From contig NZ_LT605203.1 in NCBI RefSeq assembly GCF_900089495.1, positions 3,705,528 through 3,769,527 of the forward strand: a stretch of 64,000 nucleotides of DNA. The letters run 5' to 3'. Positions 31,376 to 38,652 of the stretch are shown here, in pieces (the stretch's first letter is position 1; each line of letters starts with the position of its first letter). Position numbers and translations under genes: made by a program. The DNA comes from Thiomonas sp. X19. Lineage in GTDB: Bacteria; Pseudomonadota; Gammaproteobacteria; Burkholderiales; Burkholderiaceae_C. The notes beneath the pieces were generated by a model, which ran no database searches, was not told where the DNA came from, and saw only the letters and a program-made list of their open reading frames with translations.

Positions 31376-31726
31376 TCAGTGCAGGACTTTTCCGGTGGCG
31401 CCGGCATCAGGTTCATCGCCCTTGGTTTCTGGCGCAGGGGGCGACTGGTCTAGGAAATTGACAGGGGTTGGTATCGGGATATCCTTCGTTTCCGGGTGAG
31501 GAATACCAGATGCTTTTGGATTTTCATATTCGACCAGTTCTACTTTCTCGCCCTGCGTCGTGAAATTCCAACCCCGCCCATTCTTATCGCGGAAATTGAT
31601 GTAGGCGTTGAACGAAATGGCATTCACGCCTTCTGGAAGTCGGCGGAACACGTCCCAGAGCGCCAACGCGATTTCCTCGTACGCCATCGCATTGGTTTGC
31701 GGGTCGCCGGATATTTTGACTCGCAT
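31376..31726 (-). CDS. Unknown operon protein (116 aa)
   Basis: M-R-V-K-I-S-G-D-P-Q-T-N-A-M-A-Y-E-E-I starts an α/β domain of about 75 residues (A-L-W-D-V-F-R-R-L-P, N-A-I-S-F-N-A-Y-I-N-F-R-D). A Pro/Thr/Asp-rich tail follows. GAAGGGG lies upstream of ATG 31726; a longer frame has no good ribosome site. No family is recognised. Confidence 0.6.
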   Translation of the reverse strand: MRVKISGDPQTNAMAYEEIALALWDVFRRLPEGVNAISFNAYINFRDKNGRGWNFTTQGEKVELVEYENPKASGIPHPETKDIPIPTPVNFLDQSPPAPETKGDEPDAGATGKVLH

Positions 31727-31736
31727 GATTACCCCT

Positions 31737-31946
31737 TCAGTGTTGGTTGGACTGGCCCATGAAATGAAGACGCTCAAAGTCGAGTCGCTCTTGCACTCGG
31801 GAATATAAATTTAAGAATAGGGATGATTCTGCGGAATTCATTTGCACTTCGATCTTTTGACCTGTAGTGCGATCAATCATCGTTATCTTGTAATCCGCCG
31901 GGGAAATTGCATCAATCTCAAAGTGGCGGAATTCATTTTTATTCAT
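31737..31946 (-). CDS. Unknown operon protein (69 aa)
   Basis: M-N-K-N-E-F-R-H-F-E-I-D-A-I-S, then K-I-T-M-I-D-R-T-T-G-Q-K-I-E-V-Q and a helix ending L-Y-S-R-V-Q-E-R-L-D-F-E-R-L. It lies in an AT-richer patch and between co-oriented genes of the same operon. The function is unknown. Confidence 0.55.
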   Translation of the reverse strand: MNKNEFRHFEIDAISPADYKITMIDRTTGQKIEVQMNSAESSLFLNLYSRVQERLDFERLHFMGQSNQH

Positions 31947-32008
31947 AATCTTGTCCTTGGATGTTGAGCGCGTAACGTCAGCGCTCAACGATTCATCGAT
32001 AGGCGTAA

Positions 32009-32452
32009 TCAGCGATTCATCCAGCCTCGGGCGCAGAGCTTGGCGACTGCTGCTCGCCTAGCACGATCAATCCGCTCCTTTTTTGTAGGGTCTGGCAGTT
32101 CGGGGAATTTCGCAGGCTGATGCTCCGGGTGATACTTGGGCCTGCATAGCGCATAAAATGTTGGCCAATTCAATATCTGATTTTGGTCAAGGCTTCGTAA
32201 ATTTCTAATTCCGGCCTCCACCTCTGCGTCAGTCAGCCCAGTTATCGCGATCTGCAATGCCCAAGCATCGACCCAGGCTCGCGCTGAATACTCATTTTTG
32301 GCCGCAGCAGCAACCGCAACGAAGAGCGGCGCGAGCTGAGAAAGCAGTCCCTCTGCGATAATTCCTGCCGCGTCGATCGCCGCACGTTCGAAATCTCCAT
32401 TTCTGCGTTCCTCCGTGCCGAAATGAAATCGAACAGATGAAATCTTTTTCAT
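32009..32452 (-). CDS. Lambda P-like replication (helicase loader) protein
   Basis: This 147-aa protein carries the replication protein P signature: I-T-G-L-T-D-A-E-V-E-A-G-I-R-N-L-R, then N-W-P-T-F-Y-A-L-C-R-P. In lambda-type phages P loads DnaB at the origin with O. It is shorter than lambda P. The ATG overlaps the stop of the O-like gene by ATGA (32449-32452), the O-P order seen in lambdoid replicons. Confidence 0.65.
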   Translation of the reverse strand: MKKISSVRFHFGTEERRNGDFERAAIDAAGIIAEGLLSQLAPLFVAVAAAAKNEYSARAWVDAWALQIAITGLTDAEVEAGIRNLRSLDQNQILNWPTFYALCRPKYHPEHQPAKFPELPDPTKKERIDRARRAAVAKLCARGWMNR

Positions 32453-33174
32453 TTTGATTCCTCACTATGACTTGAATTTGAGAAGAAAATATTTCTATTC
32501 GCCGGCGCGAACTTGGCCCAGGCGGGCGCATTTTCTTGAGCAGAACTCGAATTACTTGAATTCGACTTGCCATTCAGGATTCGAAGGACGGCGCTCGGGA
32601 AGGCTCGGCCTTGGCGCTCATGTGCCTGAGCGGAGCGCACGGCATCGAGCACGGTGGGCTCTGGGTACTCTCTGATCCTCGTCAGCGCCGCCTGGTCCCG
32701 GGGGTCGCCGGGCCGGTGCAAGATTCCATTCTGGTCAGGCTGAAGGCCACGGCCCCCGCGCGCTCTCTGAGCGGAGCGAAGAGAGTTTTCTTTTTCTTTT
32801 TCATGGGTCTCATCAGGTGAGAGGGCTGCCCTCTCACCTAGTGATAGGCCTGCCCTCTCATTCCGTGCCCTCTCATGGGGTGATAGGTCTGGCCTCTCAT
32901 CAGGTGATGTGGCTTGTGCCAGACAGGTGAGTTCCCAGGTCACTGCGCGGCCGCCCCACTCAGCTCGGCGGATCAACCCACCGTGCTCCAGCTGTTTCAG
33001 AATGCGACGGGTTTGAACTTCGCTTAGGCCTGCGTGCTGCGCCAACTTGGCCAAGCTGGCGCAGCACGTCGAGGCTGCTTTTTCCCTGGTGTTCCATGCC
33101 AGAGCGAACATCACCAATCGAGGGGAGGCCTTTACTTGAAGCGAGGCCACAGCCTCCATCGCTGCGATGCTCAT
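32449..33174 (-). CDS. Lambda O-like replication initiator with internal iterons
   Basis: This 241-aa protein has an N-terminal winged helix (S-L-A-K-L-A-Q-H-A-G-L-S-E-V-Q-T-R-R-I-L, then L-I-R-R-A) like O-type initiators and phage helix-turn-helix replication proteins. The middle is made of repeated L-S-P-D-E/L-S-P-H-E/L-S-L-G-E motifs. These are encoded by 24-bp DNA iterons (32808-32913) followed by a T-rich tract, the same architecture as lambda ori inside gene O. The C-terminal part is low-complexity with Ser/Asn repeats. Confidence 0.65.
   Translation of the reverse strand: MSIAAMEAVASLQVKASPRLVMFALAWNTREKAASTCCASLAKLAQHAGLSEVQTRRILKQLEHGGLIRRAEWGGRAVTWELTCLAQATSPDERPDLSPHERARNERAGLSLGERAALSPDETHEKEKENSLRSAQRARGGRGLQPDQNGILHRPGDPRDQAALTRIREYPEPTVLDAVRSAQAHERQGRAFPSAVLRILNGKSNSSNSSSAQENAPAWAKFAPANRNIFFSNSSHSEESK
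32782..32913. other. Putative replication origin: iterons and AT-rich tract
   Basis: Five iterons (32808-32830, 32831-32854, 32855-32869 shortened, 32870-32893, 32894-32913) share CTCTCAYNNGGTGATAGG-type sequence with 24-bp spacing. A pyrimidine/T-rich tract (TTTTCTTTTTCTTTTT, 32787-32802) flanks them as a possible unwinding element. All lie inside the O-like gene. Confidence 0.7.
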
Positions 33175-33623
33175 AGCTCTTCCTCGCAGAACAGGTCCTG
33201 CTGGCCCGCCGCCAGTTCTCGCCTCTGCCTGGCCCTGATCTGCTGGCCACGGCGCGGGGATAGCCCCAAGCTCCGCGCCAGCTCGGCGCCTGGGGCGTGC
33301 TGCAGGGAGTCCAGCAGCGCCGCCGACCCCGCGAGCGCGACCTCTGCCTGGGTGGACAACGAGGCCGCCTCAAGGGCTTCCAGCAAGGCCAGGGGGTCTT
33401 CCAAGCCGCCGACCAGTTCTGCTGGGTCAAGCTGGCATGACTGGGGAAGATGATCAGGCCAGCTTGACCCAAAGCTGCGAGCCGCGTTTCTAGCCCTGCT
33501 CCTCGCCTGTTTTTTAGTCAGACCGTCCCCCCAAGCTAGGAAGGCGCCCGCAGGGTCGATATATTTGCCAAGATACTTCCGTGCCTCTGGCGGCAAGGCT
33601 GCAGTCAGCACGGCGGGGTTCAT
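33171..33623 (-). CDS. Unknown protein with C-terminal helix-turn-helix
   Basis: This 150-aa protein begins M-N-P-A-V-L-T-A-A-L-P-P-E-A-R-K-Y, has a basic middle (L-T-K-K-Q-A-R-S-R-A-R-N-A-A-R) and a clear helix-turn-helix near the end (A-E-L-A-R-S-L-G-L-S-P-R-R-G-Q-Q-I-R). It ends in an acidic C-terminus. It overlaps both neighbours by ATGA. A regulator of the replication operon is likely but not shown. Confidence 0.65.
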   Translation of the reverse strand: MNPAVLTAALPPEARKYLGKYIDPAGAFLAWGDGLTKKQARSRARNAARSFGSSWPDHLPQSCQLDPAELVGGLEDPLALLEALEAASLSTQAEVALAGSAALLDSLQHAPGAELARSLGLSPRRGQQIRARQRRELAAGQQDLFCEEEL

Positions 33624-33928
33624 TTGGACACCCCGCGGCTTGATACTTTGGTGGGGCGCCCAGGGAGACGCGGCTCGGAAGTCACTTCCGCGGCCGCGAG
33701 GGTTTCCTTGCCAAGGTTGTCCACCCAGCCTTGGATTTCAGCTGTTTTGTAGCGGAGCGCCTTGGGCGTTACCTTGACCGGAGTTGGCCAGCCGGCAGGT
33801 ACTGGGCGCTGCCTATAGGTCCACTGCCTGATCAGGCTTTCCGAGAATCCAATGAAACCCGCTGTCTGCTTGATGTTGAGCAGCGCGGGAGGCCGCGAAA
33901 AACTTATTTGATTGTGTTGAGTGTGCAT
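33620..33928 (-). CDS. AlpA/excisionase-like helix-turn-helix protein
   Basis: This 102-aa protein has a MerR/AlpA-like motif L-L-N-I-K-Q-T-A-G-F-I-G-F-S-E-S-L-I-R-Q-W and a wing with A-L-R-Y-K-T-A-E-I-Q-G-W. Such proteins act as excisionases or as regulators at the ends of integrative elements. It is the first gene of the long minus-strand operon, about 0.85 kb from attR. A hairpin covers its ribosome site. Confidence 0.65.
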   Translation of the reverse strand: MHTQHNQISFSRPPALLNIKQTAGFIGFSESLIRQWTYRQRPVPAGWPTPVKVTPKALRYKTAEIQGWVDNLGKETLAAAEVTSEPRLPGRPTKVSSRGVSK

Positions 33929-33953
33929 GCTGCACTCCGTCTGGAAGTGCAGC
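33929..33953 (-). promoter_or_regulatory. Hairpin overlapping the AlpA-like ribosome site
   Basis: GCTGCACT...AGTGCAGC is a perfect 8-bp stem with a 9-nt loop directly before the ATG at 33928. On the mRNA the GGAG ribosome site falls at the loop/stem boundary, so folding could lower translation. Confidence 0.55.
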
Positions 33954-34001
33954 CCCTGAAATTTTCATCAGGAGGCGCCCGCGCGAGTCGCGGGGCTGCG
34001 A

Positions 34002-34241
34002 TCAGCCCGCGCAGGCGCGGGTTGCTTGGGGCCTCTGCGCAATCAAGCGCGGGGCGAGGCAGAGGTGTGGGAGATGGTGGCTCTTCATCTGCTCAGCGGG
34101 CCGAGAAACGCGGCGCCGGTGATGATTTCTGGCGGCCTCAAACGCAACGACCGCCAGCAAGAACAAAAACTGGGCGAGCTTGGCCACCAAAAGCAGCCAC
34201 TGAAAGTTGGGCGACGACGATCTCGTAACGCCTTGCGGCAT
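34002..34241 (-). CDS. Possible small membrane protein (79 aa)
   Basis: ATG 34241 has a strong GAGGGAAGG ribosome site. The sequence has one transmembrane helix (F-Q-W-L-L-L-V-A-K-L-A-Q-F-L-F-L-L-A-V-V-A-F) and a basic tail. The frame is open further up without a ribosome site. There is no homology to support it. Confidence 0.4.
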   Translation of the reverse strand: MPQGVTRSSSPNFQWLLLVAKLAQFLFLLAVVAFEAARNHHRRRVSRPAEQMKSHHLPHLCLAPRLIAQRPQATRACAG

Positions 34242-34712
34242 CGTCCTTCCCTCGTTTGTGCTGCACAGCAACCCGGCTCGATCTAGATCCTCGTCGCGCA
34301 CAACCGGACCGAATCGCCCTGAAGTTTTTTTAACCAGGGCCCGCGCCATCGCAACCCTGGTCTCAATTGGGAATACCCCATCAGTCCCCTTGCGCGAACT
34401 TTCGCAAGAGTCCCACATACTGATGGCTAAGCGCGTTTGCACTACATCCAGCCGCGCCCAGGCCCTATAGGGCGCTGAGCGGCGTTGACTGCGCGTGCTA
34501 TTTTTTTCCATGCTGTTATTGCACCATATTCATGGCATATCGTCAACACATCGAAGTTTTTCTGTTATTGATTTCTATTTTTTGTCTAAAAATATGGATA
34601 TCCGTGCGTTACAGCGGTACGCGCGCTCGTGGGACAACTACGGGACAAACATCAGTGATACGAATGTGGCACTCATGGGGCACACTTGGGACACTCGCCA
34701 GTTTTGGGACGC
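34242..34712. other. Right-end region of the element, no gene; GGGACA repeats
   Basis: No gene is supported. GGGACA occurs at 34631, 34642 and 34688, with GGGACG at 34706. A GGGACA also lies about 45 bp inside the left attachment site (9109). These may be arm-type integrase or excisionase sites. AT-rich DNA at 34500-34600 could hold the promoter of the minus-strand operon. Confidence 0.4.
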
Positions 34713-34735
34713 AAAAAAGCCCGCACGAGGCGGGC
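34713..34735 (-). terminator. Intrinsic terminator downstream of tRNA-Ser
   Basis: On the minus strand AGCCCGC(CTCGT)GCGGGCT is followed by TTTTTT. It lies 30 bp past the tRNA 3' end and inside the element, so the element supplies a terminator for the tRNA transcript. Confidence 0.75.
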
Positions 34736-34764
34736 TGAAAATTTCATCTAACTTATTGATTTAT

Positions 34765-34852
34765 TGGCGGAAGCGGTGAGATTCGAACTCACGGACCCTT
34801 TCGAGTCGCCGGTTTTCAAGACCGGTGCAATCGACCACTCTGCCACGCTTCC
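34765..34852 (-). tRNA. tRNA-Ser (anticodon TGA), attR
   Basis: An 88-nt tRNA gene with acceptor stem GGAAGCG/CGCTTCC, anticodon loop CTTGAAA (TGA), long variable arm, T-arm GTGAG-TTCGAAT-CTCAC and encoded CCA. Its 3' end is the right attachment site of the element; the gene is intact after integration. It lies 42 bp after hemW on the same strand. Confidence 0.97.
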
Positions 34853-34893
34853 GAAGGAGCGCGATTGTAGGCGGGCTCCGAGATTGGCCTGCT

Positions 34894-36231
34894 TCAAACT
34901 GTTGAGTCGGGGATGCGCCCTGCATCGCGCGAGTTGCTTGCGGCTGATGGCAGAAACAGGGTCAAGACCTCGTTGAGCAGTTCCCATCCTCTCGGCGTGG
35001 CGGCAATGCGGTCGGGTGTTTCGTGCAGCAATCCGAGTCGCACGGCTTGCTGCAGCCCGGGGTAGAGGGTGGATAAGGGCAAGCCGGTGCGTCGGGTGTA
35101 CAGCTCGGGATTGAAACCCTCGCGCAGGCGCAGGGCGTTCAGCAGGAATTCGAACGGGAGTTCACGTCGTGTCACATCGTGCTCGGCTTCCATGGCCGCG
35201 CCCGACAAGGCTTGCTGCATATAGCGCTCGGGCTGGCGCCAGCGGGTTTGGCGGACGATGCGGTGGGCGAAACTCAGCTTGGAATGCGCACCAGCGCCAA
35301 GCCCCAAGTAATCGCCAAACTCCCAGTAGTTGCGGTTGTGCCGGCTGGTGTGCCCGGGGCGCCCGTAGGCCGACACCTCGTAGCGCTCCAAACCCGCGCT
35401 CTGCGCCGCCTCGGCCACGGCCTGCTGCATGTCGGCAGCCAGGTCGGCGTCCGGCAACTGCTCGGGTGGACGCTTGGCAAACGGGGTTTGCGGCTCGAGC
35501 GTGAGTTGGTAGAGCGAGAGGTGAGGCGGCTTGTAGGCGAGCGCCTGCTGCACCTCGGCCACCGCCTGCTCCAGGCTTTGGCCGGGCAGCGCGAACATCA
35601 GGTCGATGTTGAAGGTGGGAACGACGCGGCTTGCCTCTTCGATGGCGGCCCGGGCTTGCGCGGCGTCGTGGACGCGGCCGAGGATGCGGAGTTTGGCTTC
35701 ATCGAAGCTCTGCACGCCGATGGACAGGCGATTGACGCCCGCTTGGGCGTAGGCGGCGAAGCGGGCGCGCTCGAAGGTGCCGGGGTTGGCTTCGAGGGTG
35801 ATTTCTGCATCGGGGGCCAAGGCGACGCGAGCCCGCACCTGGGCCAGCAGGGCATCGATGGCGTCGGGCGAGAACAGGCTGGGGGTGCCACCGCCGATGA
35901 AGATGCTCGCGATGCGACGCCCCCAGATGAATGGCAGCGCGACATCCAGGTCAGCCATCAAGGCCTGCACATAGCGCTGCTCGGGAATGGCCGATTCAGC
36001 TCCGCGCCATTCATGCGAGTTGAAGTCGCAGTAGGGGCATTTGCGCAGGCACCAGGGCAGGTGCACGTACAAGGCCAGCGGTGGAAGGGCCTGGAGTTGC
36101 AGGGTACCGGCACGCATGTAGTGCGGCAGGCGCGCGGCTGCGTCCTGCAATGGCAATTCGCCGACGGGCCTTGCATCATCCACCAGCGCACGCTCGGCTT
36201 GCGGGTGAATGGGAATGACTGGGCCGCTCAT
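34894..36231 (-). CDS. hemW: Radical SAM heme chaperone HemW
   Basis: This 445-aa HemW (formerly coproporphyrinogen III oxidase-like) chaperone binds heme for cytochromes. The radical SAM cluster motif C-L-R-K-C-P-Y-C is at residues 61-68, followed by G-G-G-T-P-S and the HemW C-terminal domain. The start at 36231 overlaps the stop of rdgB by ATGA, as is common for rdgB-hemW pairs. Confidence 0.93.
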   Translation of the reverse strand: MSGPVIPIHPQAERALVDDARPVGELPLQDAAARLPHYMRAGTLQLQALPPLALYVHLPWCLRKCPYCDFNSHEWRGAESAIPEQRYVQALMADLDVALPFIWGRRIASIFIGGGTPSLFSPDAIDALLAQVRARVALAPDAEITLEANPGTFERARFAAYAQAGVNRLSIGVQSFDEAKLRILGRVHDAAQARAAIEEASRVVPTFNIDLMFALPGQSLEQAVAEVQQALAYKPPHLSLYQLTLEPQTPFAKRPPEQLPDADLAADMQQAVAEAAQSAGLERYEVSAYGRPGHTSRHNRNYWEFGDYLGLGAGAHSKLSFAHRIVRQTRWRQPERYMQQALSGAAMEAEHDVTRRELPFEFLLNALRLREGFNPELYTRRTGLPLSTLYPGLQQAVRLGLLHETPDRIAATPRGWELLNEVLTLFLPSAASNSRDAGRIPDSTV

Positions 36232-36992
36232 GGCTGGCCGCCGGGCGCCTGCTTGGTGCCAATACGCCAAAAGGCCTGCAGCAACTGCACGAGTTGCCGT
36301 GCGGCGCGGGCACGATGGCTGATGCTGTTCTTGTGTTCCGCCGGGATCTGGGCCAAGGTGAGGTTCACATCGGGCAGCAGGAACAAGGGGTCGTAGCCAA
36401 AGCCTCCCTCGCCTGCGGTTTCAAGCGCAATGCGGCCATGCAGCCAACCATGGGCGATGAGCGGCTCTGGGTCGCTCGCATGGCGCACGGCGGCAAACAC
36501 GCAGATGAAGTGGGCGCGACGCTCGGTCACCGTGCCCAATTCCCGCAACAGCTTGCTGTTATTGGCTTGGTCCTGCGCGCTGCGGCTGCGTTGGCCGCTT
36601 TCAAGTTCGCCATCCACAGGAGAAAACGCCGTGCCGCCCCAAGTTTTCTCATCCCCCTCGGGGGAGCCTGATGCGAAGCGGCAGGTCTGGGGGCGATCTT
36701 CTTGCGCGAAGCGGGCGGAATGCACACCGGGGGCACCGGCGAGCGCCTGAACGCACAGCCCGGAATCATCGGCCAGCGCTGGAAGACCGGTCTGCGCCGA
36801 GGCATGCCGGGCCTTGGCCAAGGCGTTTTCGATGAAGGTGGCGTGGGGCTCGGGGCATTCGCTGACGTTCCAGTCCGCCTGCAAAGCCAGGTTCAGGTCC
36901 AGCCCCTGCAGCAACGCCTGGAATTCACGCCATTTGCCCGCGTTGCCAGTGGCCAGCACGAGGCATGGCCTGTCGCCTGCAACCACCTTCAT
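36228..36992 (-). CDS. rdgB: XTP/dITP pyrophosphatase with in-frame repeat insert
   Basis: RdgB/HAM1 removes ITP, dITP and XTP from the nucleotide pool. The signature A-T-G-N-A-G-K is at residues 14-20, A-D-D-S-G-L is at 74-79 and F-G-Y-D-P-L-F is near the C-terminus. The protein is 254 aa against about 200 in relatives. The extra ~40 residues (about 98-139) sit between H-S-A-R-F-A-Q and D-Q-A-N-N-S-K-L-L, are rich in G/P/E, and are encoded by a repeat-like sequence. Both sides of the insert remain in frame. Confidence 0.9.
   Translation of the reverse strand: MKVVAGDRPCLVLATGNAGKWREFQALLQGLDLNLALQADWNVSECPEPHATFIENALAKARHASAQTGLPALADDSGLCVQALAGAPGVHSARFAQEDRPQTCRFASGSPEGDEKTWGGTAFSPVDGELESGQRSRSAQDQANNSKLLRELGTVTERRAHFICVFAAVRHASDPEPLIAHGWLHGRIALETAGEGGFGYDPLFLLPDVNLTLAQIPAEHKNSISHRARAARQLVQLLQAFWRIGTKQAPGGQP
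36617..36695. repeat. Repeat-like insert inside rdgB
   Basis: On the minus strand it reads CGCCCCC..., then GCTCCCCCGAGGGGGATGAG, then AAAACTTGGGGCGGCACGGC and GTTTTCTC. The same order of blocks (CGCCCC, CCCCCGAGGGGG, AAGAAA, GGGG, CGGC/CGCGTTTTCTT) occurs at 58522-58609 in an intergenic region. Confidence 0.55.
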
Positions 36993-37717
36993 GCCAAGCC
37001 GAGCGCCTGCCTCTGCAAGCCGATGAGGTGTCCGATGCCAAGCTGCGCCGCGTCCACCAGCGTATCGAGTTGGCCGCGCTGGAAAGGCTCGCCCTCGGCC
37101 GTGCCCTGCACTTCCACCAAGCCGCCGGAGGCGGTGCAGACCACGTTCATGTCGCAATCGCAGGTGGAGTCTTCGTCATAGGCGAGGTCGAGCAGGGTTT
37201 CGCCGCCGAGCAGGCCGACGGACACGGCTGCGACCAATTCGCGCATGGGATTGCGCTCGATCCTGCCCTGGCGCAGCAACCAGGAGCAGGCATCCCAGGC
37301 CGCCACGGCGGCACCGGTGATGGCGGCGGTGCGGGTGCCGCCATCGGCCTGCAGGACATCGCAGTCGAGCAGAATCTGGCGCTCGCCCAAGGCACCGAAG
37401 TCGAACACGCTGCGCAGGCTGCGGCCAATCAGGCGCTGGATCTCTTCCGTGCGCCCCTGTGGACGCCCGCGCTTGACCTCGCGGTCGCTACGCGTGTGGG
37501 TGGAGCGCGGCAGCATGCTGTATTCAGCCGTGACCCAGCCCTTGCCACTGTTGCGGCGATGTGGCGGAACGCGCTCTTCGACACTTGCCGTGCACAGCAC
37601 CCGGGTGCGGCCGAACTCGACCAACACCGACCCCTCGGCATGGCAGGTGTACTGGCGGGTAAAGCGTACGGGACGCAAGGCGTTGGCTGCGCGAGCGTCG
37701 GAACGGGAATAGGACAT
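36989..37717 (-). CDS. rph: RNase PH
   Basis: This 242-aa phosphorolytic 3'-exoribonuclease trims tRNA 3' ends. Conserved parts: [13 protein letters not shown] at the start, [41 protein letters not shown] and the D-E-D/D-C-D-M-N-V-V active-site region. It overlaps rdgB by 4 nt and completes the usual rph-rdgB-hemW order. Confidence 0.95.
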   Translation of the reverse strand: MSYSRSDARAANALRPVRFTRQYTCHAEGSVLVEFGRTRVLCTASVEERVPPHRRNSGKGWVTAEYSMLPRSTHTRSDREVKRGRPQGRTEEIQRLIGRSLRSVFDFGALGERQILLDCDVLQADGGTRTAAITGAAVAAWDACSWLLRQGRIERNPMRELVAAVSVGLLGGETLLDLAYDEDSTCDCDMNVVCTASGGLVEVQGTAEGEPFQRGQLDTLVDAAQLGIGHLIGLQRQALGLA

Positions 37718-37722
37718 GGAGT

Positions 37723-38652
37723 TTATTTTTTCGCCGCGGCGCGACGGATGGCTTCGTTGATTTCGGCGATGGAACGCTCGATGGCGGCATCGTCCAATTC
37801 GTCGATTTGCATATCGGGCAGGCCCGACTGGAAGGTGGAGGCGAACACGCCGGGCCGGATGCCTTCGGTGCTCACGCCCTGCGTGGTTTCGCGCTCGGCC
37901 TCGGCTTCCCACTCCATGGCCAAGGCGGTGACGTTGTCGGACTCGGCGGCATTTTGCCGCAGCGCCAACTCGACCATCTCAGGCACGGCATCCGACAACA
38001 CACGATCACTCAGCAATCGCACGATGGTGGCCTCGGGCAACTGGCTCCACAAGCCGTCGGAGCACAGCATCACCATGTCGCCCGAACGCAGGGTCTGGGG
38101 CACGCCGATTTCGACGAAGGGCAGTTGCGGCGAACCCAGGCAGGTGTAAAGCACGTTGCGATTGACCGGAGCACCTTCCACGGTGGCATCGAGCACCTTG
38201 GTCTCGCGCACGGCGCGCAACATGCGTTGCTCGGCATGGGAGTGATCGCGCGTGCGCGTGAGCAGCGCACCGTTGCGCACGAAGTAGAGCCGTGAATCAC
38301 CCACATGCGCCCACTGCGCCACGCCCGCTTGCAACACGCAAAGCACTACGGTGGTCCGCGGGTAATCGCTCAGACTGTGGGCTTTGGCGTAGCGTTGAAT
38401 TTGTTCATGTGCGGCCAAAATCGCTCGGCGCAGGAAGGTGCGAACGTCGTCGAGCGCCGGCTTGGCCTCGCGCTGGAACATCGCCGCGATGGTCTGCAAG
38501 GCGAGTTGCGCCGCCATGTCGCCACGGGGGTGGCCGCCCATGCCGTCCGCCAGACCCAGCAACACGCTGTCGTGCGTGTAGCAATAACCCATGCGGTCTT
38601 CATTGGCCATGCGAGCACCGCGTCGGCTGACCTGATAGACAGAGAATTTCAT
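37723..38652 (-). CDS. PP2C-family Ser/Thr protein phosphatase
   Basis: This 309-aa metal-dependent phosphatase has A-N-E-D-R near the N-terminus, L-A-D-G-M-G-G-H (metal-binding), [15 protein letters not shown] and [10 protein letters not shown], the standard PP2C set. It overlaps the upstream kinase gene by ATGA (38649-38652), forming a kinase-phosphatase pair that should set phosphorylation of shared targets. Confidence 0.92.
   Translation of the reverse strand: MKFSVYQVSRRGARMANEDRMGYCYTHDSVLLGLADGMGGHPRGDMAAQLALQTIAAMFQREAKPALDDVRTFLRRAILAAHEQIQRYAKAHSLSDYPRTTVVLCVLQAGVAQWAHVGDSRLYFVRNGALLTRTRDHSHAEQRMLRAVRETKVLDATVEGAPVNRNVLYTCLGSPQLPFVEIGVPQTLRSGDMVMLCSDGLWSQLPEATIVRLLSDRVLSDAVPEMVELALRQNAAESDNVTALAMEWEAEAERETTQGVSTEGIRPGVFASTFQSGLPDMQIDELDDAAIERSIAEINEAIRRAAAKK

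Larger units (their letters stand above)
9000..34793. mobile_element. Integrative mobilizable element in tRNA-Ser(UGA)
   Basis: The boundaries are a 29-bp direct repeat beginning TGGCGGAAGCGGTGAG (9000-9028 and 34765-34793), the 3' end of tRNA-Ser. The integrase (9658-10632) is next to attL. Cargo and backbone include parA/RHH partition, an O/P-like replicon, MobF relaxase, TraD-like coupling protein, accessory DNA-binding protein, toxin-antitoxin genes and a cassette array. No VirB/Tra secretion channel genes are seen, so it is classed as mobilizable rather than self-transmissible. Gene order is plasmid-like, with nearly all backbone genes on the minus strand and overlapping by ATGA. Confidence 0.85.

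Noticed and set aside
22302..31726. A complete conjugative (self-transmissible) system
   Set aside because: No VirB4, VirB6, VirB8-10 or pilin-like genes are visible; only relaxase, coupling protein and accessory proteins.
32808..32913. CRISPR-like repeat array
   Set aside because: Repeats are adjacent without unique spacers and vary in length; they fit replication iterons, and no cas genes are present. No other CRISPR array was seen in the window.
35179..36396. A 405-codon plus-strand frame opposite hemW
   Set aside because: Antisense shadow; hemW on the minus strand has clear family motifs.
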